Source: Sva-07 sp035527095 (lineage in GTDB: Bacteria; Actinomycetota; Acidimicrobiia; Acidimicrobiales; Ilumatobacteraceae). From it: a stretch of 24,944 bases of DNA. The DNA lies in assembly GCA_035527095.1 (NCBI GenBank), contig DATLBC010000081.1, forward strand, positions 1 through 24,944, given 5' to 3'. Made by a program: the position numbers and the translations under genes. The notes beneath the pieces are model-generated. The model was not told the DNA's origin. It saw only the letters and a program-made list of their open reading frames with translations, and ran no database searches. The number at the start of each line of letters is the position of its first letter. Position 1 is the stretch's first letter. Shown piece by piece: positions 1 to 6,293 of this stretch.

Positions 1-491
1 CGATGAACCAGTTCCTGGCCGCTGCACCCCGCGCGGAGGTCGCTCACGGCGGCCTCGGTTGCATGGTGTCACTGAACGACCTCGCCGACCGCCCGCCTGT
101 ACCACTCGAGAACGGCCAGGTCCTCGAGCTCGGAACGCATCGCGTCCGACACATCGACACACCCCACGTACCGCACGGCTGGGAAGCCCGCGTGCTGTTC
201 GAGGAAACCACCAAGACGCTCCTGTGCGGTGATCTCCTCACCCAACTCGGCCAGGGGCCTGCACTCACCTCGAACGACGTGCTCGCCGCCGCTGCACAGG
301 CCGAGGACGTCTTCGGTGCGAGTTGTCTCACACCCACCACAGCGCCCACGATCCGTACCCTCGCCGATCTCGACCCGAGCACGCTCGCTGTGATGCATGG
401 CTCCAGCGTGACCGGCGACTGCTCTGGCGCACTCCGAGGATTGGCCGACGACTACGAACGCCGACTCCACAGCTCAACCGCCGCTGCCTGA
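1..491 (+). CDS. Metallo-beta-lactamase-fold hydrolase, C-terminal part (5' end outside window)
   Basis: This is the last roughly 160 residues of an MBL-fold protein whose start lies left of the window; the reading frame is open at the edge, so the ATG at 3 is probably internal. Counting from that ATG, a TPHVPHGW segment puts His55 and His58 in the metal region. Asp77 in LLCGDLLTQ fits the bridging aspartate, and His132 in AVMHGSS fits the last metal His. The pattern resembles the flavodiiron/ODP branch of MBL proteins, with the HGW/LCGD arrangement rather than the classic beta-lactamase one. No flavodoxin domain follows, so this is a stand-alone MBL domain. The substrate cannot be told from the sequence. 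It is convergent with the DUF151 gene, with about 120 bp between the stops. The fold call is fairly sure and the function unknown. Confidence 0.75.
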   Translation, partial: MNQFLAAAPRAEVAHGGLGCMVSLNDLADRPPVPLENGQVLELGTHRVRHIDTPHVPHGWEARVLFEETTKTLLCGDLLTQLGQGPALTSNDVLAAAAQAEDVFGASCLTPTTAPTIRTLADLDPSTLAVMHGSSVTGDCSGALRGLADDYERRLHSSTAAA

Positions 492-549
492 GTCTCGAAA
501 CACGAGCCCCGGACCCGTCAGGTCGAGGACCATCGATCGAACGCGAGAA

Positions 550-577
550 CTGTCCGATCAGAACCGCTATCGGACGG
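550..577. terminator. Hairpin between convergent genes
   Basis: GTCCGAT (552-558) pairs with ATCGGAC (569-575). The stem extends outward by a T-G wobble and a C-G pair, and the loop is 10 nt. It sits between the stop of the MBL gene and the stop of the DUF151 gene, so it could end transcription from both sides. No T-run follows on either strand, so a classical intrinsic terminator is not shown. Confidence 0.35.
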
Positions 578-613
578 CGACCTGCGGAAACAGGCAAACC
601 CCAGCGTGTCGGG

Positions 614-1099
614 CTACTGGAAGTCTTCCGGCGAAACGTTCTCGATGAAGTCCTTGAACTCGTCGATGATCTCGGCGGCGTCCTCGGTGGCCTCGGGCTC
701 GGGTTCCTGACCGACCGCGTCGATCAGTTCGGTCGAGGCGAACAACCCCGCCCCACAGCGAACCGCCAGTGCGATGGCATCTGACGGCCTCGCCGAGACG
801 ACCCGCTCGCCCGCCGGCGTGCTGAGGTGGAGTTCCGCGAAGTACGTGCGGTCGACGATCTCGGTGACGACGACACGCGTGACTTCGGTGCCGAGCTCAC
901 CGAGCACGTTCAGGAACAGGTCGTGCGTGAGCGGTCGGGGTGGCTCGACGCCTTCGAGCGCATAGTGAATCGCCGACGCCTCGGGGCTACCGATGTAGAT
1001 CGGCAGCAGCCGGTGTGCTCCGTCGGACTCGCGAAGCAGGACCATTGGCGTGTTGGCGGGCATCTCCACCCGGACACCGATCAGTTCCAATGGGACCAC
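614..1099 (-). CDS. Bifunctional nuclease-like protein (DUF151/BFN domain)
   Basis: The 161-residue protein is almost entirely a BFN (DUF151) domain. The family signature LLPIYIGSPEASAI lies at about residues 31-44, followed by RPLTHDLFLNVL and the late RPSDAIALAVR motif near 103-113. The tail (about 130-161) is acidic and probably disordered. Some family members were reported as having both DNase and RNase activity, but in bacteria the role is unclear. The GTG start is supported by a -10 hexamer TACAGT exactly 6 nt upstream, the leaderless layout seen elsewhere here. It lies downstream of the MerR gene on the same strand (63 bp gap), as Rv1829 follows Rv1828 in Mycobacterium tuberculosis. 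The family call is strong; the activity is not shown. Confidence 0.85.
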   Translation of the reverse strand: MVPLELIGVRVEMPANTPMVLLRESDGAHRLLPIYIGSPEASAIHYALEGVEPPRPLTHDLFLNVLGELGTEVTRVVVTEIVDRTYFAELHLSTPAGERVVSARPSDAIALAVRCGAGLFASTELIDAVGQEPEPEATEDAAEIIDEFKDFIENVSPEDFQ

Positions 1100-1105
1100 G
1101 TCGCC

Positions 1106-1111
1106 ACTGTA
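1106..1111 (-). promoter_or_regulatory. Leaderless -10 element for the DUF151 gene
   Basis: On the minus strand TACAGT is followed by six bases (GGCGAC) and then the GTG start at 1099. A transcript starting at or next to the G would have no leader. This suggests the gene has its own promoter although it follows the MerR gene. Confidence 0.5.
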
Positions 1112-1162
1112 CCCCGGTGGTGGCGGCCGTGGGAGGTCGGCGCTGTGCCGGTCGGGTGATCG

Positions 1163-2134
1163 TCAATGCGCGTGGTGGCGCAGAGCTGAGCGCATCATGG
1201 CGGCGCGGAGACGGCCACCGTTCTGCTCGAGTTCGTCGAGCTGTGCGACGACTTGCGCCCGAGCTTCTGGGTTTCGCTGGCGCAACAACGGCTGAATCAA
1301 CTGTTCGAAGAGACCGGCCTCACGCTCTGCAGCGACACGCCAACCGCGCAGGTGCCGGGGCTCGATGCCGGCATCGAGAAAGCGCTTCGAGAGCGTTGCG
1401 ATCTCGACGGCATCCTCGTCGTAGGTGCCGTCAGCGCCGCCCGACGTCGCTGCCAGGACCCCGAACGACTCCAACTCGGCGAGCTGGTTGCGGTTGATCC
1501 CCGCCATCGCGCACAGCTCGTCGGCAGTGAGCAGCAGGCCCGGCAGGACGGCTCCCGACGACGCGATCGGGCCGCGCTGATCCTCTGACGTTGCTGCCGC
1601 CGGGGCGGGCGCCGTCTCGGGCGCCGACTCGGGTTGAGGGATCGACTCGCCGCCGTCGGTTCGTTGAAAGAGTGCTGCAGCACCCGTCACCGGTTCGGCG
1701 GCGGCACCGTTACCGGAGCCGTCGGATGCCGGGATCGACGAAGGGTCGGTTCGAGTTCGTCCAGCGCTCGGGTGGCCGGCGGGACGCGGCACATCAGTCG
1801 GCTCGCTCACGTTCTTGATGCCACGAGGTCGGGGCTGCTCCCCCGTCGGGTCGATCTCACCGGAGTCGATGCGGTCTTTGATCACCCTCAGTGGGAGATA
1901 GTTCTCGCGCTGTTCGCGCAGGATGCAACGCAGAAGTTCGACGTCATCGCCGTAGAACTTGCGGTATCCGGACGCCGTCCGTTCCGGGTCGATCAGACCC
2001 TGGCTCTCGAGGAACCGAATCTTGGAAATCGTGACATCGGGAAACTCCTCGAGCAGCAGGGCGAGCACCTCACCGATCGACAGATGCCCGCCGACGGGCG
2101 GTGCAACGACATCAGGCGGAGTCGACTCAGCCAT
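1163..2134 (-). CDS. MerR-family transcriptional regulator, FtsR-like
   Basis: The 323-residue protein has an N-terminal MerR winged helix-turn-helix (about 17-95). It begins LSIGEVLALL, contains ISKIRFLESQGLI and the wing-region SGYRKFYGDDVELLR. A long Pro/Ala/Ser/Glu-rich linker (about 100-200) leads to a second MerR-like helical module (ELCAMAGINRNQLAELESFGVL) and a coiled C-terminus. This architecture and its position beside an FHA gene match Rv1828 and corynebacterial FtsR, which activates ftsZ; the linker is longer than in those proteins. The ATG at 2134 was chosen because it overlaps the FHA stop by 8 bp (ATGGCTGA) and begins just before the conserved domain. The frame stays open to 2350 but only as an antisense-like extension across the FHA gene. 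The effector and targets are unknown; regulation of division genes is inference from homology. Confidence 0.85.
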   Translation of the reverse strand: MAESTPPDVVAPPVGGHLSIGEVLALLLEEFPDVTISKIRFLESQGLIDPERTASGYRKFYGDDVELLRCILREQRENYLPLRVIKDRIDSGEIDPTGEQPRPRGIKNVSEPTDVPRPAGHPSAGRTRTDPSSIPASDGSGNGAAAEPVTGAAALFQRTDGGESIPQPESAPETAPAPAAATSEDQRGPIASSGAVLPGLLLTADELCAMAGINRNQLAELESFGVLAATSGGADGTYDEDAVEIATLSKRFLDAGIEPRHLRGWRVAAEREAGLFEQLIQPLLRQRNPEARAQVVAQLDELEQNGGRLRAAMMRSALRHHAH

Positions 2135-2615
2135 CGTGACGTTCGAAGAAGACGAGTCGGAATTTGCCGATCTGGAGTTCGTCGCCGTGGCGCAACACCA
2201 TCCGGTCGACACGATCCTGATTGACGTAGGTGCCGTTGAGCGACCCAGCATCGGACACGACGTATCCGTCCGGAGTGCGTTCGATCTCGGCGTGGCGTCG
2301 AGAAACGGTGATGTCGTCGAGGCTGATCTCGGAATCGGGGTGGCGGCCAAGTCGGGTGAGATCTTCGCTCAGGGGAAACTTTGCTCCCGCCTGCGCGCCA
2401 GCTCGAACGATCAGTACCCCGATCTCGTTGGGGAGCTCGCCGACGGCGACGACCACATCGTCGTCCTTGCCGGGCGCATCCTGCAGCGGATCGAGCGCCG
2501 TGAGCGTGATCGTGCGATCGTCGAGCGAGTCGAGCGGCGATCCGCAACTACTGCAGAACGTGCTCGTCGGACGGTTGCGGTGGCCGCATTGATTGCAGAA
2601 CACGTAGGTACTCAT
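2127..2615 (-). CDS. Zinc-ribbon FHA-domain protein, GarA/OdhI-like
   Basis: The 162-residue protein starts with a zinc ribbon: Cys7, Cys10, Cys21 and Cys24 in CNQC and CSSC pairs. A linker holds the Thr-rich stretch RTITLTALDP (34-43). The FHA domain spans about 66-157. It has the phosphothreonine-binding set Gly90-Arg91, Ser105-Arg106-Arg107-His108 and Asn127-Gly128. FHA proteins in this position (Rv1827 GarA) are switched by Ser/Thr kinases through an N-terminal Thr and then control the 2-oxoglutarate branch point. Here the zinc ribbon occupies the N-terminus and the TITLT stretch could play the phospho-switch part, which is inference. It lies 10 bp after gcvH and overlaps the MerR gene, so it is in an operon. 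The domain call is firm; the GarA role is likely but unproved. Confidence 0.88.
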   Translation of the reverse strand: MSTYVFCNQCGHRNRPTSTFCSSCGSPLDSLDDRTITLTALDPLQDAPGKDDDVVVAVGELPNEIGVLIVRAGAQAGAKFPLSEDLTRLGRHPDSEISLDDITVSRRHAEIERTPDGYVVSDAGSLNGTYVNQDRVDRMVLRHGDELQIGKFRLVFFERHDG

Positions 2616-2625
2616 CTCGTCACGA

Positions 2626-3006
2626 TCAGCCCTCGGTCAAGGCCCGATAGGCCTCGGCGTCCATCAAGCCGTCGAGCTCGGACGGGTCGGTGATGTCGAT
2701 TCGACAGATCCAGCCGGCGCCGTAGGGATCGCTGTTGAGCAGTTCGGGCTGCGACTCGAGTTGGGCGTTCACCTCGGCGATCGCCCCGGAGAGCGGGGCG
2801 TAGATGTCACTGACCGACTTGGTGCTCTCGACCTCGCTGAACGACTCGCCGGCAGCGACCGCCAGTCCGGCATCGGGCATCTCGACGAACACCACATCGC
2901 CGAGCGCATCCTGAGCGTATTCGGTGATACCGATCGTCGCCGTGGCGCCCTCGACGCGCACCCACTCGTGATCGGATGAGTAGCGGAGTTCGGCGGGGAT
3001 GTTCAT
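2626..3006 (-). CDS. gcvH: Glycine cleavage system H protein
   Basis: The 126-residue product is a full-length lipoyl-carrier H protein. It carries the methylamine intermediate between the P, T and L proteins of the glycine cleavage complex in the cytoplasm. The lipoylation site is Lys63 in SEVESTKSVSDIYAPLSG. The opening YSSDHEWVRVEG and the middle GITEYAQDALGDVVFVEMP are typical of the family. The ATG at 3006 is preceded by TACCGT and 6 nt, so the gene may have a leaderless promoter of its own as well as reading through from pgsA 19 bp upstream. No gcvT, gcvP or lipoyl-attachment gene is in the window. As in mycobacteria, gcvH sits away from those partners and next to the FHA gene. Confidence 0.95.
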   Translation of the reverse strand: MNIPAELRYSSDHEWVRVEGATATIGITEYAQDALGDVVFVEMPDAGLAVAAGESFSEVESTKSVSDIYAPLSGAIAEVNAQLESQPELLNSDPYGAGWICRIDITDPSELDGLMDAEAYRALTEG

Positions 3007-3012
3007 GAGTCA

Positions 3013-3018
3013 ACGGTA
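3013..3018 (-). promoter_or_regulatory. Leaderless -10 element for gcvH
   Basis: Minus-strand TACCGT, then TGACTC (6 nt), then the ATG of gcvH. It lies in the 19-bp gap after the pgsA-type gene, so gcvH and the downstream FHA/MerR genes could be transcribed separately from pgsA. Confidence 0.5.
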
Positions 3019-3025
3019 CCTGGGT

Positions 3026-3682
3026 TCACGAGTCGGAGTTGAGAGAAGTGGCACGAGCGGCGTCGCCCGCGGCGACCGCACGTCGCACCTGCGGAATATA
3101 GGCGATGCCGGTCCAGTAGCTGAGAATCAGCCCGGGGATCCCGACGAGCCAGGCTGCCACCTGGAAGGCATCGGCACTCGAGATGTCGCTGTTTCCCAAC
3201 AGGAAACCAGGCACGGCGAACATCAGCAGGAACGTGGCAACCTTGCCCCAGTAAGTGACGTCGATGCGCGGCATCTTGTACACCAGCGTCGCGATCGCCA
3301 TCATGAGACCCACGGCGACCTCGCGCAACAGCACGGCCAACGCGAACCACAGCGGAATGGAGCCGTCGATGATGATCGCAACAGTTGCCACGACGAACAT
3401 CAGACGGTCGACGGTCGGATCGAACACCTTGCCGAACTCGCTGACCTGACCGAGCCGTCGCGCCAGGTAGCCGTCGACCCAATCGGTCGCTCCCAGCGCT
3501 CCGAGCATCAACGCCGCGGCAACTCGGTTCTCCAGCGCGAACAGCACGTAGAGGAAGACGGGCAGGAGCAAGAGACGAACCAGCGTGAATGCGTTCGGGA
3601 TCGTCCAGATGTCGTCGAAGATCGACGCGGGTGGAACATCCGCTGCCGAAGCGCGTGCGTTCGGCGAAGTGTCCTCGGTCAC
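3026..3682 (-). CDS. pgsA: CDP-diacylglycerol-glycerol-3-phosphate phosphatidyltransferase family protein (PgsA-like)
   Basis: The 218-residue integral membrane protein carries the full CDP-alcohol phosphotransferase motif. Asp67 and Asp70-Gly71 are followed by Ala74-Arg75, then Gly84, Asp88 and Asp92, which bind the divalent metals and CDP. About six hydrophobic segments follow the family pattern (roughly 33-50, 54-66, 95-112, 114-132, 145-160, 175-195). The family moves a phosphatidyl group from CDP-diacylglycerol to an alcohol; the IPNAFTLVRLLLLP start fits the glycerol-3-phosphate (PgsA) subgroup making phosphatidylglycerol phosphate. Substrate choice among PgsA-like paralogues cannot be settled by eye. 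The GTG start fits a TACGCT element 7 nt upstream. It is the first gene of the minus-strand cluster, like pgsA2 (Rv1822) near gcvH in mycobacteria. Confidence 0.85.
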   Translation of the reverse strand: MTEDTSPNARASAADVPPASIFDDIWTIPNAFTLVRLLLLPVFLYVLFALENRVAAALMLGALGATDWVDGYLARRLGQVSEFGKVFDPTVDRLMFVVATVAIIIDGSIPLWFALAVLLREVAVGLMMAIATLVYKMPRIDVTYWGKVATFLLMFAVPGFLLGNSDISSADAFQVAAWLVGIPGLILSYWTGIAYIPQVRRAVAAGDAARATSLNSDS

Positions 3683-3689
3683 GGGCCAC

Positions 3690-3699
3690 AGCGTAGGGT
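3690..3699. promoter_or_regulatory. Overlapping divergent -10 elements (pgsA-like gene / HIT gene)
   Basis: On the plus strand TAGGGT (3694-3699) stands 6 nt before the ATG of the HIT gene at 3706. On the minus strand TACGCT (3690-3695 read in reverse) stands 7 nt before the GTG of the pgsA-like gene at 3682. The two hexamers share the central TA at 3694-3695. The whole intergenic space is only 23 bp. No TTGACA-like -35 is visible on either side. Both transcripts would be leaderless. Confidence 0.6.
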
Positions 3700-3705
3700 G
3701 CCCGC

Positions 3706-4128
3706 ATGAGCACGGTGTTCACGAAGATCATCGCGGGCGACTTTCCCGGCACGTTCGTGTGGCGTGACGAGCACTGCGTCGCGTTCTTGTCGATCAATCC
3801 ACTGGCTCCGGGCCATGTGCTCGTGGTGCCGATCGCTGAGATCGATCACTGGATCGATGCACCGGAAGATCTGGCAGCCCATCTCTTCGCCGTGGCCCAC
3901 ACCATCGGACTCGCTCAACGCGCCGCGTTCGACTGCGACCGCATCGGAGTCATCGTCGCCGGCTACGAAGTGCCGCACACGCACGTGCACGTGATCCCGA
4001 CGTCCTCGATGGCGCAGCTGAGCTTCGCAAACGCGGCGGCGAGCGTCGATCGCGACGACCTCGATCAGTGGGCGGGCGCCATCCGACGTGAGCTCCGTTC
4101 AGCGTGCGCCGCCGGCGTCAGCGACTGA
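3706..4128 (+). CDS. HIT-family protein (histidine triad nucleotide hydrolase/transferase)
   Basis: The 140-residue protein is a compact HIT domain. The triad HTHVHVI gives His91, His93 and His95, the last normally the nucleophile attacking the alpha-phosphate of a nucleotide. The opening FTKIIAGDFPGTFVWRDE and the central NPLAPGHVLVVP are family hallmarks. HIT proteins of this type hydrolyse nucleoside phosphoramidates or similar adenylated compounds in the cytoplasm; the natural substrate is unknown. The ATG is set by a TAGGGT element 6 nt upstream, with no Shine-Dalgarno. Its stop overlaps the stop of the convergent SRAP gene by 11 bp, so the two mRNAs have complementary 3' ends. Confidence 0.92.
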   Translation: MSTVFTKIIAGDFPGTFVWRDEHCVAFLSINPLAPGHVLVVPIAEIDHWIDAPEDLAAHLFAVAHTIGLAQRAAFDCDRIGVIVAGYEVPHTHVHVIPTSSMAQLSFANAAASVDRDDLDQWAGAIRRELRSACAAGVSD

Positions 4129-4843
4129 CGGGTTCGATCAATTCAGGACGGTTGTTGCGAACGTTGTTGACGTCGGTGGACACCGGCTCCATCGTGAGCA
4201 GATCGACGGGTCCGCCATCGAGCATGGCGGTGAGTGCCACGGGATCCTGATTCGAAGGATCGAGCCATTCGGCCCAGCGGTCCGAGGTGAGCACGGCCGG
4301 CATCCGGTCGTGCACCGGGCGCATCGTGACGTTCGCAGCGGTCGTGATGATCGTGGCGCTGTGCAGGAACCGGCCCTCGGGGTCGTCGGGGTCCTTCCAT
4401 GCAGTCCACAGACCGGCCGCCGTCAGCAGGCCACCGTCGCCTCGATGGATGAACATCGGCTGCTTCAACGGTCGCCCCTTGGCGTTGATGGGGCCGTCCG
4501 CACGACCGGGTTGCCACTCGTAGAAGCCGTCCATGGTGATGATGCATCGCTTCTTGGTGAGCAGGCCCTTGAACGCCGGCTTCTCGGCGAGCGTTTCGCC
4601 GCGAGCGTTGATCATCCGCGACGCGATCTTGCGGTCCTTCGCCCAGCTCGGGATCAGCCCCCAGTGGAACGCGTCGACGCGGGCGGTGCCATCGCCGTTG
4701 GCCACCACGGCGTAGATGTCCTGGGTCGGGGCCACGTTGTAGTTCTCGCCGAGCGACTCGGCGACGGCCTCGGTCGGCAGGACGGTGTCGAAGTATGCAG
4801 CGATACGGTCGGGGCCGGCGGTGGACACGAAGCGGCCGCACAT
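4118..4843 (-). CDS. SOS response-associated peptidase (SRAP) family protein, YedK/HMCES-like
   Basis: The 241-residue protein begins Met-Cys-Gly-Arg-Phe. Cys2 must become the N-terminal residue after Met removal; it forms a thiazolidine crosslink with abasic sites in single-stranded DNA. The other SRAP residues are present: Asn36 in YNVAPT, Asn79-Ala-Arg-Gly-Glu83, Glu109 in DGFYEW, and His178 in HDRMPAVL. The longer open frame to 4924 was rejected because the catalytic Cys must be residue 2. The ATG at 4843 is preceded by TAACCT and 7 nt. Known members shield abasic sites from error-prone repair. It is convergent with the HIT gene and divergent from the cyclic-nucleotide-fold gene. No SOS box was recognised in the 64-bp upstream space. 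Confidence 0.95.
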   Translation of the reverse strand: MCGRFVSTAGPDRIAAYFDTVLPTEAVAESLGENYNVAPTQDIYAVVANGDGTARVDAFHWGLIPSWAKDRKIASRMINARGETLAEKPAFKGLLTKKRCIITMDGFYEWQPGRADGPINAKGRPLKQPMFIHRGDGGLLTAAGLWTAWKDPDDPEGRFLHSATIITTAANVTMRPVHDRMPAVLTSDRWAEWLDPSNQDPVALTAMLDGGPVDLLTMEPVSTDVNNVRNNRPELIEPVSR

Positions 4844-4850
4844 GAACTCC

Positions 4851-4856
4851 AGGTTA
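4851..4856 (-). promoter_or_regulatory. Leaderless -10 element for the SRAP gene
   Basis: Minus-strand TAACCT followed by seven bases and the ATG at 4843. The position independently supports the start that puts the catalytic Cys at residue 2. Confidence 0.5.
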
Positions 4857-4907
4857 CGTCGCCGCTCGACCGGCGACGCGGCCACTCGGTCGTGCGACAA
4901 TGTCCCC

Positions 4908-5393
4908 GTGTCCGACCTGCTCACTCACTGCGCGGATCTCCCCCGCCGACGAATCGACGCCGGCTCGACGATCATCGAGCAGGGCGACATAGGCGGCACC
5001 GTGTTCATCCTGGTGGAGGGCAGTGTCAGCATCGAGCGCGACGACACCGTGCTCGCGTTGCTCGACACGCCCGGCGCGCTCCTGGGGGAGATGTCAACGG
5101 TGCTCGGGCGACCGGCGTCGGCATCGGTGCGCGCCATCACCGATGCCACGCTGTTGGAGGCCCACGACGGAGCCGCGTTCCTTCGAGAACACCCCGAGGT
5201 CCTGCTCGAGGTTGCTCGCACGCTGGCGATCCGGCTCGACAACCTGACCGGTCATCTCGTCGACGTGAAGCGCCAGTACGGCAACGAGGGCGGCCACCTC
5301 GGCATGCTCGACGATGTTCTGAGCACGCTGATGCACCATCAGGGCCGCCAGGTCTCCCCTGGCTCGGCCCGCTTGCCCGACCCCGACTACTGA
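4908..5393 (+). CDS. Stand-alone cyclic-nucleotide-binding-fold protein (Crp-like N-domain, no HTH)
   Basis: The 161-residue product is a single cupin-like cNMP-binding domain: RRRIDAGSTIIEQGD, then GTVFILVEGSVSIER, then the phosphate-cassette region LGEMSTVLGRPASASVRA at about 59-76. A C-terminal helix region follows, with no DNA-binding or kinase domain. The cassette keeps Gly60-Glu61, but Ala70 stands where an Arg normally holds the cyclic phosphate, so cAMP or cGMP binding is doubtful. The GTG at 4908 was chosen because GACAAT lies 6 nt before it and the domain begins at once; the frame extends further upstream into the antisense of the SRAP gene. It may be a regulatory subunit or degenerate sensor. 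No partner gene is evident; the next gene is convergent. Confidence 0.8.
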   Translation: MSDLLTHCADLPRRRIDAGSTIIEQGDIGGTVFILVEGSVSIERDDTVLALLDTPGALLGEMSTVLGRPASASVRAITDATLLEAHDGAAFLREHPEVLLEVARTLAIRLDNLTGHLVDVKRQYGNEGGHLGMLDDVLSTLMHHQGRQVSPGSARLPDPDY

Positions 5394-5397
5394 GCCT

Positions 5398-5417
5398 GTG
5401 CCTCCGGCGTCAGGCAC
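5398..5417. terminator. Hairpin between convergent genes
   Basis: GTGCCT (5398-5403) pairs with AGGCAC (5412-5417) around an 8-nt loop. It sits just past the stop of the cyclic-nucleotide-fold gene and before the stop of the convergent metallophosphoesterase gene. There is no T-run, so it is only a candidate bidirectional terminator. Confidence 0.35.
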
Positions 5418-5427
5418 CGGATGCAGG

Positions 5428-6168
5428 TCAGGTCGCGAACGGCATGTCGACCAGATCTCTGTCAGGGAGCGCAACCCACTCGGCGGTCGCGCTGCCGGAC
5501 GCCGGGTCGAGGTCGATGACGACGTGTGCGGGCATCGGGCCTGATTGATGACCAGCGTTGACGAGCCATGTCGAACCACGTTGGTCGAACCACGTGCCGC
5601 CCGCGACCCAGGGCGCCTGGTGGATGTGGCCGCAGACCACCAGATCCGGGTGCCACCGATCGATCCACGCTGCGAGGTCGGGGTCCGGGAACGAACGCTC
5701 ACCGGCGTTGCACAGCGGCGAGTCCGACGGCGGCGAGTGATACACCCAGACCCAGCGGCCAGGACGATCGATTGCCGCTGCGGCGAGTTGTTCGTCGACC
5801 AGTCGCTTGGTCTCGGGGCCGTCCCACCAGGGGCAGACCGTGAAACGCACCTCGTCGACGTCGATCGAGTGACCGTCGACCACGAGTTGGTCGTCTGCGA
5901 GCTCGCGCAGCCATGCCGTCGCCTGTTCGCCGGTCTCTCCCGGGCCGTCGAGGTCGTGGTTCCCCGAGGATGCGAGCACAAGGGTGCGTTCGGCCATCCG
6001 CCGGAGGTACTTGGAGACAACCACGATCTGCACGTCGAGTGGCGCCGCGCCGATCACTTGGAGCAGGTCGCCCGGCACGATGACAACGTCGACGTCGGTC
6101 GCTTGCTCGACCAGCCAATCGAGCTGTGGCAGGCGGTAGTGCAGATCCGCCGTACAGAGCAGCTTCAC
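5428..6168 (-). CDS. Calcineurin-like metallophosphoesterase
   Basis: The 246-residue protein has all the metal-binding blocks of the calcineurin-like phosphoesterase superfamily in order. These are Asp8-Leu-His10, Gly33-Asp34, the signature Gly69-Asn70-His71-Asp72, a His in VYHSPP, and the final GHIHQAP. It has no signal peptide, so it acts in the cytoplasm on an unknown phosphodiester or phosphomonoester. The start was set at the GTG at 6168 because the beta-strand MKLLCTADLH begins the fold; the open frame reaches 6327 with non-conserved sequence. No clear -10 or Shine-Dalgarno supports any one start, so a few codons' error is possible. It is divergent from the DUF2817 gene with about 125 bp between. 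Confidence 0.88.
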   Translation of the reverse strand: MKLLCTADLHYRLPQLDWLVEQATDVDVVIVPGDLLQVIGAAPLDVQIVVVSKYLRRMAERTLVLASSGNHDLDGPGETGEQATAWLRELADDQLVVDGHSIDVDEVRFTVCPWWDGPETKRLVDEQLAAAAIDRPGRWVWVYHSPPSDSPLCNAGERSFPDPDLAAWIDRWHPDLVVCGHIHQAPWVAGGTWFDQRGSTWLVNAGHQSGPMPAHVVIDLDPASGSATAEWVALPDRDLVDMPFAT

Positions 6169-6293
6169 GTGACCGGCACGTTTCCGCAAGACAGCGCTGC
6201 GAACCTGGTGCGATGGAGGTGATCGAGTGCCCCGACACGCACGTACGTCATGCAGGCACGATAGTTCGTTCAGGCCGTGGCATGCTCTGCCAG

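Noticed and set aside
2135..2350. N-terminal extension of the MerR gene
   Set aside because: The extra 72 residues lie inside the FHA gene in another frame and are Ser/Thr/Arg-rich without conservation. The ATG at 2134 overlapping the FHA stop is the better start.
4088..5548. Long plus-strand open frame of 486 codons
   Set aside because: It runs antisense to the SRAP gene and then crosses the cyclic-nucleotide-fold gene. The composition is Arg/His/Pro-rich with no domain, as expected of a shadow frame in high-GC DNA.
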